A stretch of DNA of 64,000 nt from Flavobacterium sp. NRK1 (GTDB taxonomy: Bacteria > Bacteroidota > Bacteroidia > Flavobacteriales > Flavobacteriaceae): the NCBI RefSeq assembly GCF_024054175.1, contig NZ_JAMXLA010000001.1, positions 2,197,165-2,261,164 on the forward strand, in the 5' to 3' direction. Position numbers and translations under genes: made by a program. The notes beneath the pieces were generated by a model. That model was not told the DNA's origin. It saw only the letters and a list, made by a program, of their open reading frames with translations, and did no database searches. Numbering within the stretch: the first letter of the stretch is position 1; every line of letters starts with the position of its first letter. Below, one piece after another: positions 51,554 to 60,109 of this stretch.

Positions 51554-52486
51554 TTATCTTGAAAGCCAATTGTATAGTTTTTCTGCATTTTCTATTGTAA
51601 AAAGCCCGGTACCTTTGCTCATGGTAGTAGCTGTACCACACGCAACGCCCATACGGGCCATTTCGGTAATGCTGCCTCCTTTTGCAAGTATTGCGGTCAT
51701 GCCTGCTACCATGCTGTCCCCTGCGCCTACAGTACTTAATTTTTTTACCGATGGTGCCGGCACATGTACTGTTTCATTTTTTGATATAAGATAAGCCCCC
51801 TGAGGCCCCATAGATATAGCCACAACTTCGGCTTTGCCCTGGGCTATAAGTTTTTTGGCAGCTTCGGCAGCCGAATCATTATCAAGCTCTTCATGGCCTG
51901 TGAATTTGCTAAGTTCGCCAAGGTTTGGTTTTATAAGGTAAACACCTTCTTTTAAAATTTCGGTAAGTGCATCGCCCGAGGTATCTGCAACAACTTTTAC
52001 ATTTCGGGCTTTAAGTTCTTTAATAAGTGTTGTTAAAAAACCGGGTTTCAATCCTTCCGGCAGGCTGCCGCTTATTACCACAATTTCAGGAAAAGGCGAA
52101 GCATTTAATATTGCTTCATGAATGGTTTCTGCTTCAGTTTTAGAAACAGCTTCGCCGGGCATGCCAAAGCGGTACTGACTATTATTAGAAGTATCAACAA
52201 CTATAAAGTTCTCTCTTGTTTCGGCTTCGGTTTCTACAGCCAGAAAATGTATGTTTTCTTTTTTAAGAAGATCCTGCATCAATTTGCCTGTGCGTCCTCC
52301 TGAAGGGAATAATGCCACTGAAGAAATACCAAGCCGCTCTAAGGCACGTGATACATTTATACCGCCACCGCCGGGTTCATAAACAGGGGCAGAGCACCTT
52401 AGTTTTTTTTCCGGCTGTATATTGTTTACAGTACTGCTTTTGTCTACTGCAGGGTTGAGTGTTACGGTAAGGATTCTTGAGGTCAT
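51554..52486 (-). CDS. 1-phosphofructokinase-type PfkB-family sugar kinase
   Basis: A PfkB/ribokinase-family kinase of 310 residues. N-terminal VTLNPAVDKSS, sugar-binding GGGGINVSRALERLG, and the C-terminal GAGDSMVAGMTAIL motif with the catalytic Asp are complete. The pattern matches 1-phosphofructokinase (FruK) or 6-phosphofructokinase-2. Which sugar phosphate is used cannot be told; no fru PTS genes are near. Confidence 0.92.
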   Translation of the reverse strand: MTSRILTVTLNPAVDKSSTVNNIQPEKKLRCSAPVYEPGGGGINVSRALERLGISSVALFPSGGRTGKLMQDLLKKENIHFLAVETEAETRENFIVVDTSNNSQYRFGMPGEAVSKTEAETIHEAILNASPFPEIVVISGSLPEGLKPGFLTTLIKELKARNVKVVADTSGDALTEILKEGVYLIKPNLGELSKFTGHEELDNDSAAEAAKKLIAQGKAEVVAISMGPQGAYLISKNETVHVPAPSVKKLSTVGAGDSMVAGMTAILAKGGSITEMARMGVACGTATTMSKGTGLFTIENAEKLYNWLSR

Positions 52487-52579
52487 GGCAAATAAAGAAT
52501 TTTGGTAAAAGCTAATTTACCAATTTTAGTTATATAAATGCCATAAGTGTGTGTTAATAGTAAGCCGGGGGGACTTGGC

Positions 52580-52879
52580 TTAATCTGCGAATCTTTGTAG
52601 AATACTGTATTCATTACTCAGTTCGATGTAATAGCATCCCTGAGGAATTTCAACATCCAGCCGCGAAATTTGATTTTCGCTGTAACCACGTTGTTTTAAT
52701 TCGTCTTTTGTGTGCAGCAAAACAGGTTCGTCACCCACGTAGTATAAATTATCTTCAGATTTATTTATTTCAGATACAGGGCCTGAAATTCCATAATCCA
52801 TAGAATTATACAACAACTCCTTTTCAAGTTCTTCGTCAGACAATTTGCTGAGCCAAAGTTTAAGTTCTTTTAACTTCAT
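52580..52879 (-). CDS. Small hypothetical protein
   Basis: A 99-residue soluble protein (MKLKELKLWLSKLSDEELEKEL) with an acidic middle and aromatic C-terminus. No family recognised. It lies between the kinase and the alkylation operon on the same strand. Confidence 0.6.
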   Translation of the reverse strand: MKLKELKLWLSKLSDEELEKELLYNSMDYGISGPVSEINKSEDNLYYVGDEPVLLHTKDELKQRGYSENQISRLDVEIPQGCYYIELSNEYSILQRFAD

Positions 52880-53020
52880 TGTTGTTAATAAATTAATTAA
52901 TAGTAAGTATTTTTAGCTGTGGAGCCGTAACCCTTTAATAACAAAGAATTAACGGGATAAATATATATAATATTTGTAAGAAGGGCTTAATTTTTATGCG
53001 GATATTTTACAATCAGGTAG

Positions 53021-53632
53021 TTATGGTATATTTGCAACTATGGTTCTGAACGTTAAATTTATTCGCGGATGCTTTATTTTAATTGACTTTGGCAATTTGT
53101 GAAGCCAATTGGTCTGAGTTTCGCCTTTCATTACCAATAAACTTCCGCTATCCAGAATTGTATCTCTTTTCTCACCGGTTCTCTTATGCTTGAAACTGAA
53201 TTTTCTTACAGCTCCAAAACTAAGAGAGCCTATAACGGTATTTTTTCCTAAAGATTTTTCATCATCACTGTGCCATGCCATGCCTTCGTCGCCATCATGA
53301 TAAAGATTTAAAAGGCATGAGTTAAATTTTGTCTCACACTTTTCTTCAACAAGTTTTTTCAGTTCCAGTAACTCTTTTGTCCATAGCAATGCGGTTTTGG
53401 TAGTGCCCGAATAGGTATAGCTATAAGTATCATCACCATACCAGGCTACTTTTCGTTTAGTAACTATTCTTTTGCCATAAATAACTGCTTCATCATATTG
53501 CCAGGGTATCTGGTTAAGCAAAATGTTATAATAATGTTTTGCATCATTCTCATTAAGTATATGTCCGTAATATATAACCTCACCATCATAGGGTAACAGG
53601 TTGGTTTGTTCTTCGGTATCAAATAAGTTCAT
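53021..53632 (-). CDS. alkB: AlkB-like 2-oxoglutarate-dependent dioxygenase
   Basis: Iron/2OG enzyme that removes methyl groups from 1-methyladenine and 3-methylcytosine. The metal site is HSDD (Fe-binding His and Asp) in WHSDDEKSLG, with a downstream His in NWLHKLPKS and the 2OG-binding RINLTFR. Length 203 is normal. It is the last gene of a four-gene operon and overlaps the Ada-domain gene by 14 bases. Confidence 0.94.
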   Translation of the reverse strand: MNLFDTEEQTNLLPYDGEVIYYGHILNENDAKHYYNILLNQIPWQYDEAVIYGKRIVTKRKVAWYGDDTYSYTYSGTTKTALLWTKELLELKKLVEEKCETKFNSCLLNLYHDGDEGMAWHSDDEKSLGKNTVIGSLSFGAVRKFSFKHKRTGEKRDTILDSGSLLVMKGETQTNWLHKLPKSIKIKHPRINLTFRTIVANIP

Positions 53633-53870
53633 TGTTTTGCTTCCAAGTTTTATATTCCTGTTTCATGCAATGTCCGCAGGGTCTAAACCCAAAGTGTTTG
53701 GCTTCATATACGTTCGAAAAGAATACACGGTTTTGTTTTAGCATCCTTTTTCCTGAAGGGCAGTTTAATTTGCCATATATCTTTAGTTTCCGGTTGCCTC
53801 CCAATGTTATTACACCTGCTTTTATAAGTGCTCTTACATCAGTAGCAATAAGCTTGCCATGTATGATCAT
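53619..53870 (-). CDS. Stand-alone Ada-type metal-binding protein
   Basis: An 83-residue protein made of the Ada zinc domain only. CPSGKRM...NRVFFSNVYEAKHFGFRPCGHCM matches the second half of Ada's zinc site (CPSR...FRPC..C), but the position of Ada Cys38, which accepts the methyl group from phosphotriesters, is not Cys (sequence YGKLNC). It may be a DNA-binding or metal sensor rather than a repair enzyme. It overlaps both neighbours. Confidence 0.85.
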   Translation of the reverse strand: MIIHGKLIATDVRALIKAGVITLGGNRKLKIYGKLNCPSGKRMLKQNRVFFSNVYEAKHFGFRPCGHCMKQEYKTWKQNNELI

Positions 53871-54580
53871 GTTACAGCATCGTGAAAAACAATTCCCATA
53901 GCCATTCGTTCTCCTTTATGTATCTGGCTTATGCCGTGTTTCATACTGGCACGATAGTAGCCATTGCTGCCTTTTACAGGTCTGAAATTTGTAGTAAAAA
54001 TAAGCATGTCACCTTTTTGAGGGGTTAAAACAATAGCTTTAGATTGTGCTCTTGGCACCTGCTCCGTCAGTACAAATTCGCCGCCTGTATAATCTTTGCC
54101 ATACTCGCTAAGTACAATAACTGCCTGCATAGGAAAATATACGTCACCATAAATATCCTGATGCAGGGTATTAAAACCACCTTCACCATATTTTAAAATA
54201 AGAACGGTAGGTTTTGTCTGATTATTGTCTGTGCATTGTTTATGCAGGGCTTCAATGCGGGACGGGAAAGAGTTGTTTATATTAAGGGCTTTCATCCATG
54301 TATTGGCTATTGCCGAGAGATACGGATAAATATTTTCTCTTATTGATGCTATAGTTTCCGGCAGCGGATAATTGAAATATTTATATTCGCCAAGGCCAAA
54401 ACGGTGTCTTTCCATAACAACAGTTTTTCTGTATAATAATGGATTGTCATATAGGGCTGATAAGCTATCACATTGATAATTATCTAAAAATTGCGGTATA
54501 ATGGCATAGCCCTTATCATTAAGGCTTTCGGCTATGCAGCTCCATTCCAGTGTAGCTGTTTTTTGTTTAATGCCTTCCAT
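53867..54580 (-). CDS. 2OG-Fe(II) oxygenase of the alkylation operon
   Basis: A 2OG/Fe dioxygenase of the prolyl-hydroxylase superfamily, 237 residues. The iron ligands are HQDIYGD and the distal His in MKHGISQIH, followed by the basic 2OG-binding residue. It is longer and different from AlkB, and its substrate is unknown. It starts 8 bases after the ada-like gene and ends in a 4-base overlap with the Ada-domain gene. Confidence 0.85.
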   Translation of the reverse strand: MEGIKQKTATLEWSCIAESLNDKGYAIIPQFLDNYQCDSLSALYDNPLLYRKTVVMERHRFGLGEYKYFNYPLPETIASIRENIYPYLSAIANTWMKALNINNSFPSRIEALHKQCTDNNQTKPTVLILKYGEGGFNTLHQDIYGDVYFPMQAVIVLSEYGKDYTGGEFVLTEQVPRAQSKAIVLTPQKGDMLIFTTNFRPVKGSNGYYRASMKHGISQIHKGERMAMGIVFHDAVT

Positions 54581-54588
54581 AGTGTTTT

Positions 54589-55431
54589 TTATAGTTCTGC
54601 TTTTGCCATTTCCCAGCCTACCATGGCTGCCTTTCGGTTACTGCCCCAATGATAGTTGCCTAAAACCCCTGTAGATTGTATAACCCTGTGACAGGGTATT
54701 ATATAGGCTACAGGATTATCGCCCACGGCAGATCCTACTGCTCTTGATGCTTTTGGGGATGCTATAATTTTAGCAATACTACCGTAAGTTACAAGGTTGC
54801 CCGTAGGAATATTTAAAAGGGCTTCCCAAACTTTAAGCTGAAAAGCCGTGCCTTTAAGATGCAGTTTTATTTTCTCTGCCGATGATGGTTCGTGCAAAAA
54901 AGCGGTAAAAGCTTTTTGGTGATTCGTGTCCTGCAAATGTTTATAAAGAGCATTTGGAAATTTTTGCATCAACACATTAACAGCATCGGCTTCATTATCG
55001 GCAAATGCCAGATGGCAAATACCCTTAGGGGTAGATGCAGCCAAAATAACACCAAATGGCGTTTGGGCGAAGCTATAGTTAATACTAAGGTTTTCGCCAC
55101 CATTTTTATATTCGCCAGGAGTCATTCCTTCAATAGTTATAAAAAGGTCGTGCAGTCTTCCTGTGCCCGAAAGACCTGTTTCAAGAGCAGTGTCAAAAAG
55201 GGTGGAAGAGGTTTTGGCTAACAGTTTTTTTGCATGTTGTATACTTAGGTACTGTAAGAACTTTTTAGGACTCACCCCCGCCCAGTCTGTAAACAGTTTC
55301 TGAAAATGAAACGGACTAAGGTGTACCTTACCTGCAACCTCATCTAAATTAGGCTGATCTTTAAAATTATCTTTAAGATAACCTATCGCCTGTGTTATTC
55401 TTTCAAAATTTATATTATTTTGCTCTTTCAT
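54589..55431 (-). CDS. ada: AraC-type HTH/O6-alkylguanine-DNA methyltransferase fusion (Ada-like)
   Basis: A 280-residue fusion of an AraC-type helix-turn-helix (residues 1-110, FQKLFTDWAGVSPKKFLQYL) and a methylguanine methyltransferase (about 170-280) with the active-site motif IIPCHRVIQ. The N-terminal zinc domain of E. coli Ada is missing; a separate Ada-type domain is encoded two genes downstream. It removes O6-methylguanine and may activate this operon. Confidence 0.92.
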   Translation of the reverse strand: MKEQNNINFERITQAIGYLKDNFKDQPNLDEVAGKVHLSPFHFQKLFTDWAGVSPKKFLQYLSIQHAKKLLAKTSSTLFDTALETGLSGTGRLHDLFITIEGMTPGEYKNGGENLSINYSFAQTPFGVILAASTPKGICHLAFADNEADAVNVLMQKFPNALYKHLQDTNHQKAFTAFLHEPSSAEKIKLHLKGTAFQLKVWEALLNIPTGNLVTYGSIAKIIASPKASRAVGSAVGDNPVAYIIPCHRVIQSTGVLGNYHWGSNRKAAMVGWEMAKAEL

Positions 55432-55587
55432 GGTTTATTTGCCTTAGTATTACAGTACAAAGGTATTTTTAGCACTTGTGTGCTGCAACCCGAATCTTGC
55501 CAACTTTTGTAATTGCAGGTTTTCAATAAAATTACATAAAGTTGCGTTATAGTTTTGTTTTTAAGTATATAAGATCAGTATTTAATA

Positions 55588-55884
55588 ATGAGAAAAATAG
55601 ATAGCCGGCACCTTGTATTTCATATTTTAGTGGCCCTTTATTTTATATGGATGGTTGTTTTTGCAATACTATTAGGTATGGCAGTTTACAATACCTACGG
55701 CAATAGAGCCAATTCTTCATTATCGATGCTTTTTAGAGACTGGATACTTACCAATCTTGTAATGGGTTCTGTACTGTTTATGGTAATACGTATGTTTAGA
55801 AACAGAACTCTGCTGGATAAAATTATATTTTACTCTTTTTGTTTTATGGGAACGGCTTCTATTATTGTTCTATTACTGCAATAA
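55588..55884 (+). CDS. Small hypothetical membrane protein
   Basis: A 98-residue protein with three hydrophobic segments (about residues 10-30, 50-66 and 78-96). No family recognised. It is divergent from the ada operon (156-base gap) and has its own terminator. Confidence 0.55.
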   Translation: MRKIDSRHLVFHILVALYFIWMVVFAILLGMAVYNTYGNRANSSLSMLFRDWILTNLVMGSVLFMVIRMFRNRTLLDKIIFYSFCFMGTASIIVLLLQ

Positions 55885-55894
55885 TTTTAATAAA

Positions 55895-55926
55895 AAAAGA
55901 CCGCTGCATGAAGTCAGCGGTCTTTT
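55895..55926 (+). terminator. Intrinsic terminator
   Basis: A perfect 12-bp stem (AAAAGACCGCTG with CAGCGGTCTTTT) and an 8-base loop, 10 bases after the stop codon. Confidence 0.85.
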
Positions 55927-56152
55927 CAAAATAACCAATTCATAACCTAAACCTATATGTTATAGATGCTAAAAAATAAAAAGGTTGCGTAAGGATATAA
56001 TTTTTTTTATTTTACGCTTGAAAAGAATACGCGCAGGTTATAATTAAAATACAGAAAACGCAACACTTAGTGCCTAAAATAAAAAAACAATAGCAAACCG
56101 TTAATAAAGCGCCAGAGCTTGATATTTTTTTAGATACTTGGTTCTATATACG
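55927..56152. other. Intergenic region, nothing assigned
   Basis: AT-rich sequence between a terminator and the DUF493 promoter. A loose TTGCGTAA/TTACGC inverted pair at about 55982-56018 is visible; no gene or known RNA. Confidence 0.4.
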
Positions 56153-56160
56153 TATATTTG
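56153..56160 (+). promoter_or_regulatory. Promoter of the DUF493-murA operon
   Basis: TATATTTG matches TAnnTTTG, 17 bases before the ATG of the DUF493 gene. A -33 box is not clear. Confidence 0.6.
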
Positions 56161-56177
56161 CCTTTATTTTATGACGA

Positions 56178-56462
56178 ATGGATAAGAAAAGCGAAGAATT
56201 TTACGCAAGGCTAAAACAGGAACTTACTGATTCTACCCTGTGGCCGTCGGAATATTTATTTAAATTTATTGTACCATCACTTCCTGCCAATGTAGAGAAA
56301 GTTGAAGATGCTTTTAATAACATGGGCGCAGTTATAGAAACTAACCAGTCGAAAACGGGTAAATATACCGCTGTTTCTATAAATGTTAGAATGGTAAGTG
56401 CACAATCGGTTATAGATAAATATATTGAGCTCTCTGAAATTGAGGGAATTATATCATTATAA
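56178..56462 (+). CDS. DUF493 (YbeD-like) protein
   Basis: A 94-residue protein of the DUF493/YbeD family, with ferredoxin-like ACT-type fold: YLFKFIVPS...VSINVRMVSAQSVIDKYIELSEIEGI. It is first in a row with a DUF4290 gene and murA, all with short gaps of 18 bases, so they form an operon. Function unknown. Confidence 0.82.
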   Translation: MDKKSEEFYARLKQELTDSTLWPSEYLFKFIVPSLPANVEKVEDAFNNMGAVIETNQSKTGKYTAVSINVRMVSAQSVIDKYIELSEIEGIISL

Positions 56463-56480
56463 AAAAACCATTAACAACAG

Positions 56481-57182
56481 ATGAAGCGATATCACCCTGA
56501 AGAAGCCGTTAACTATCTTGAATACAATGCCGAAAGGCCTCACCTTATTATACCGGAATATGGCCGCCACCTGCAAAAACTTATTGAGCAGGCTGTTGCA
56601 CTGGAAGATAGAGACGAGCGAAACAAGGCTGCGAAATATATAATATCTGTAATGGGCAGCCTTAATCCGCATCTTAGGGATGTGCCTGATTTTCAGCACA
56701 AACTTTGGGATCAGATATTTATAATGTCTGATTTTAAACTGGATGTAGATTCACCATACCCGACACCTTCTAAAGAGTTACTGCAACAAAAGCCTGAAAG
56801 GCTGGCGTATCCGCAAAATTTTCCTAAGTACCGTTTTTACGGCAACAACATTAAGTATATGATTGATGTTGCCAATAAATGGGAAGATGGCGAAATGAAG
56901 AACGCACTGATCATGGTTATTGCTAACCATATGAAAAAATCATACCTGAGCTGGAATAAAGATACCGTAAAAGATGATGTGATATTTGAACATCTTTATG
57001 AACTTTCTGGAGGTACTATAAATCTTCAGGCTACAGAAGAAGAGCTTTCTAACTCTACTGACCTGATGAGGGTTAACAAAAAACTGAGCAACAAAACTCA
57101 GTTTGGCAACCCTAAACAAAAAATGCAGCACAAAAACAATGGCAAAAACGGCCAGAACAATAAAAACAACCGAAAAACATAA
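56481..57182 (+). CDS. DUF4290 protein
   Basis: A 233-residue protein of the DUF4290 family found in Bacteroidota, usually upstream of murA. The conserved core is LEYNAERPHLIIPEYGRHLQ and RFYGNNIKYMIDVA. The C-terminus is very basic and Asn-rich. Function unknown. Confidence 0.85.
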   Translation: MKRYHPEEAVNYLEYNAERPHLIIPEYGRHLQKLIEQAVALEDRDERNKAAKYIISVMGSLNPHLRDVPDFQHKLWDQIFIMSDFKLDVDSPYPTPSKELLQQKPERLAYPQNFPKYRFYGNNIKYMIDVANKWEDGEMKNALIMVIANHMKKSYLSWNKDTVKDDVIFEHLYELSGGTINLQATEEELSNSTDLMRVNKKLSNKTQFGNPKQKMQHKNNGKNGQNNKNNRKT

Positions 57183-57200
57183 ATTCTATTATCACACTGC

Positions 57201-58511
57201 ATGGGAACATTTAAAATTGAAGGAGGCACACCCTTAAAAGGTGAAATTACGCCTCAGGGCGCTAAAAACGAGGCATTACAGGTACTGTGCACCGTGCTTC
57301 TTACACCCAAAAAAGTAACCATAACAAATATTCCGGATATTATAGACGTTAATAAGCTTATAAACTTATTGCGCAATCTTGGGGTTAAAGTAGAAAAACT
57401 TGCTCACGGTTCCTATACGTTCCAGGCAGATGAGGTAAATATGAGCTACCTTGAGTCTGAAGCTTTTAAAGAAGAAGGCAAATCGCTAAGGGGTTCAATC
57501 ATGATAGTAGGTCCGCTATTGGCACGTTTTGGAAAAGGTTACATTCCTAAGCCGGGAGGTGATAAAATAGGCCGCAGAAGGCTGGATACCCACTTTGAAG
57601 GCTTTATAAATCTGGGTGCTACCTTTAGATATAACAGAGAAGACCATTTTTATGGTGTTGAAGCCGACAGGCTAAAAGGTACTTATATGCTTCTTGATGA
57701 GGCATCTGTTACCGGTACTGCAAATATTGTTATGGCAGCCGTACTTGCCGAAGGTAAAACAACAATATATAACGCTGCCTGCGAACCTTATTTGCAGCAG
57801 CTTTGCAACATGCTTAACCGCATGGGTGCAAAAATTACGGGTGTAGGCTCTAACCTTCTTGAAATTGAAGGTGTAGAAAGCCTTGGCGGATGCGACCACC
57901 GCATACTTCCGGATATGATCGAGATAGGAAGCTGGATTGGCCTTGCAGCTATGACACGCAGTGAAATAACCATTAAAAATGTTAGCTGGGATAATCTTGG
58001 TGTTATACCGGGTACTTTTAGAAAACTGGGTATTACTTTAGAGCGCAGGGGAGACGATATTTATATTCCGGCTCATACCGATGGTTATGAGATTCAGAAT
58101 TATATTGACGGATCTATACTTACTATTGCCGATGCGCCCTGGCCTGGTTTTACTCCCGATCTTTTAAGTATTGTGCTTGTTGTGGCAACACAGGCAAGAG
58201 GAAGCATACTTATACATCAAAAGATGTTTGAAAGCCGTTTGTTTTTTACAGACAGGCTTATAGATATGGGTGCAAAAATTATTCTTTGCGATCCGCACAG
58301 AGCTACTGTTATTGGTCTTGACTTTAAATCTTCCCTAAAAGGTATTACTATGTCATCTCCGGATATCAGGGCGGGTATATCATTGCTTATTGCCGCGCTT
58401 TCTGCAACAGGAGTAAGTACTATTCAGAACAGCGACCAGATTGACCGTGGTTATGAAAGAATAGATGAAAGGCTTCGTGCAATTGGTGCTAAAATTGAAA
58501 GAATAGACTAG
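57201..58511 (+). CDS. murA: UDP-N-acetylglucosamine 1-carboxyvinyltransferase MurA
   Basis: First committed step of peptidoglycan synthesis. The EPSP-synthase fold is complete in 436 residues with GGTPLKGEITPQGAKNEAL and TPDLLSIVLVVATQARG. The usual catalytic Cys (E. coli C115, PGGCTIG) is replaced by Asp121 (PGGDKIG), a substitution known to keep activity but make MurA insensitive to fosfomycin. It ends in a terminator. Confidence 0.97.
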   Translation: MGTFKIEGGTPLKGEITPQGAKNEALQVLCTVLLTPKKVTITNIPDIIDVNKLINLLRNLGVKVEKLAHGSYTFQADEVNMSYLESEAFKEEGKSLRGSIMIVGPLLARFGKGYIPKPGGDKIGRRRLDTHFEGFINLGATFRYNREDHFYGVEADRLKGTYMLLDEASVTGTANIVMAAVLAEGKTTIYNAACEPYLQQLCNMLNRMGAKITGVGSNLLEIEGVESLGGCDHRILPDMIEIGSWIGLAAMTRSEITIKNVSWDNLGVIPGTFRKLGITLERRGDDIYIPAHTDGYEIQNYIDGSILTIADAPWPGFTPDLLSIVLVVATQARGSILIHQKMFESRLFFTDRLIDMGAKIILCDPHRATVIGLDFKSSLKGITMSSPDIRAGISLLIAALSATGVSTIQNSDQIDRGYERIDERLRAIGAKIERID

Positions 58512-58538
58512 CTATTGGTCACCGATATCATACTATAG

Positions 58539-58566
58539 AGACCGCTTTGTGCGGTCTTTTTTTGTG
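58539..58566 (+). terminator. Intrinsic terminator of murA
   Basis: A perfect 7-bp stem (AGACCGC with GCGGTCT), 5-base loop and a seven-T tract. Confidence 0.9.
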
Positions 58567-58596
58567 TAAATTTGTAAGGCAAACTCAAGTACTTTT

Positions 58597-59085
58597 ATGG
58601 ATAATCCTCTTTTTATAGAAAAACAATACTTCAGGCAATGGTGGATATGGACACTGCTTTTAGGCTTAAACGGAGTAACAGTTTTTGGTGCTATTTCGCA
58701 GGTAGTTTTTGGACATACCTTTGGCGATAAGCCTATGAGCAATATTGGAATTATTATATTTACAATCGTGTTTGCTGTATTCATGATCTTTTTCCTTTCT
58801 CAAAATTTAACTACTAAAATTGATGAGAAAGGAGTTTATATAAAGTTTTTCCCCTATCATAAAAAATGGCGTTTATACACATGGGAACAAATTGCCAATT
58901 GTGAAATTAAAAAATATAAACCTCTTTCCGATTACGGTGGCTGGGGAATAAGGCAGGGTGCTTATAGTATGTCCGGTAATAATGGGTTATTATTACAATT
59001 TAAAAGTGGCAAACCCAGTCTTATGATAGGTACACGAAAACCGGAAGAAATGCGGGTAGTATTGGAGAAACTGAATAAATTATAA
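58597..59085 (+). CDS. Hypothetical membrane protein with PH-like region
   Basis: A 162-residue protein with two membrane helices (about residues 13-35 and 48-68) and a soluble C-terminal PH-like part (IDEKGVYIKFFPYHKKWRLYTWEQI). Function unknown. Confidence 0.6.
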   Translation: MDNPLFIEKQYFRQWWIWTLLLGLNGVTVFGAISQVVFGHTFGDKPMSNIGIIIFTIVFAVFMIFFLSQNLTTKIDEKGVYIKFFPYHKKWRLYTWEQIANCEIKKYKPLSDYGGWGIRQGAYSMSGNNGLLLQFKSGKPSLMIGTRKPEEMRVVLEKLNKL

Positions 59086-59172
59086 TTATGGCAGTTACTA
59101 ACCGACGATTTAAATGTGTTATTGATTTAGAAAAAGAACAGTAAAATTTGTAATTTATAGATAGATAATAGT

Positions 59173-59586
59173 ATGAGTAATAAGATATCTGTTTCTGCAA
59201 CAATAAATGCAGATGTAAAAAAGGTCTGGGATTATTATACGGCCCCTGAACATATTACAAAATGGAATTACGCAGATCCTTCATGGCAATGTCCTTCAGC
59301 TACAAATGATATGCGTGTAGGCGGTAAATACAGCGCCAGAATGGAGGCAAAAGACGGAAGCTTTGGCTTTGATTTTGAAGCCACCTACAACGAAATTGTC
59401 AAGGGCAAAAGCTTTACCTATACAATGCCTGATGACAGGGTGGTAAATGTTGTGTTTGATGGTGATGGAGATAAAACATCTATAAACGTAACATTTGATG
59501 CTGAAGATCAAAATCCTGTAGAAATGCAGAAAAATGGCTGGCAGGCAATACTTGATAATTTCAAAAAATATACCGAAGCAAACTAA
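59173..59586 (+). CDS. SRPBCC/AHSA1-like protein
   Basis: A 137-residue protein of the AHSA1-type SRPBCC superfamily: ATINADVKKVWDYYTAPEHITKWNYADPSWQCPS, then TYTMPDDRVVNVVFDGDGDK. These bind hydrophobic ligands or act in stress response; ligand unknown. Confidence 0.85.
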   Translation: MSNKISVSATINADVKKVWDYYTAPEHITKWNYADPSWQCPSATNDMRVGGKYSARMEAKDGSFGFDFEATYNEIVKGKSFTYTMPDDRVVNVVFDGDGDKTSINVTFDAEDQNPVEMQKNGWQAILDNFKKYTEAN

Positions 59587-59604
59587 GTCGTAAAGAATAG
59601 TCTA

Positions 59605-59647
59605 GTTAATTGAGAGCTAAACGCAGTCTAGTCGATGACCTATTACA
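59605..59647. repeat. Right-type arm of unit 1 (diverged)
   Basis: GTTAATTGAGAGCTAAACGCAG... aligns with GTCATTGCGAGCGAAACGCAG... at 60011 and continues into CTATTA...ACAA in both. Confidence 0.6.
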
Positions 59648-59659
59648 TACAATATTATT

Positions 59660-59953
59660 TTGAAATCAGGATTTACGTATATACTTACTAATTACAATAA
59701 CACAACATTATATGTTGGCGTTACTTCTAATTTGTATGAAAGAGTAAAACAGCATAAACAGAAGTTTTATCCAAATTGCTTTACAGCTAAATATAACTTA
59801 AATAAGTTAGTTTATTTTGAACAATTTCAAATGATAGGAGATGCTATTGGCAGGGAAAAGCAACTGAAAGCAGGCTCAAGAAAAAAGAAAATAGAACTTA
59901 TACAAAATATTAATCCTGAATGGAAGGATTTATACTTTGAAGATATTTTTTAG
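59660..59953 (+). CDS. GIY-YIG nuclease family protein
   Basis: A 97-residue single-domain nuclease of the GIY-YIG superfamily (URI/UPF0213 group). TYILTNYNNTTLYVG is the GIY-YIG core, Arg28 is in LYERVKQHK and Glu54 in LVYFEQF. These short forms have no DNA-recognition domain. The start is TTG at 59660. The stop codon lies at the edge of the downstream repeat arm. It may mobilise its own unit, or it may be a free repair nuclease. Confidence 0.88.
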   Translation: MKSGFTYILTNYNNTTLYVGVTSNLYERVKQHKQKFYPNCFTAKYNLNKLVYFEQFQMIGDAIGREKQLKAGSRKKKIELIQNINPEWKDLYFEDIF

Positions 59954-59997
59954 ATTGCTTCGTCGTTTCTCCTCGCAATGACGGTACGCAACGTGTT
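59952..59997. repeat. Left-type arm of unit 1
   Basis: AGATTGCTTCGTCGT... to ...ACGCAACGTGTT; 43 of 46 bases match the arm at 60110. Confidence 0.85.
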
Positions 59998-60010
59998 TTG
60001 CATATAGCTG

Positions 60011-60047
60011 GTCATTGCGAGCGAAACGCAGTGTAGCGTGGCAATCT
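60011..60047. repeat. Right-type arm of unit 2
   Basis: GTCATTGCGAGCG...CGTGGCAATCT; inverted relative to the 59952 and 60110 arms (TCATTGCGAG and GCAATCT ends). Confidence 0.85.
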
Positions 60048-60071
60048 ATTATACAAGGTGTTTTTGAGACA

Positions 60072-60109
60072 GTATTTATTAATTACACTAACACGAGATT
60101 GTATGTGTT
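60072..60109 (+). pseudogene. Remnant of a GIY-YIG gene in unit 2
   Basis: In one frame it reads VFINYTNTRLYVL, matching YILTNYNNTTLYVG of the intact gene; the rest is gone and the left arm follows at once. The bases before it also align with the leader of unit 1. Confidence 0.65.
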
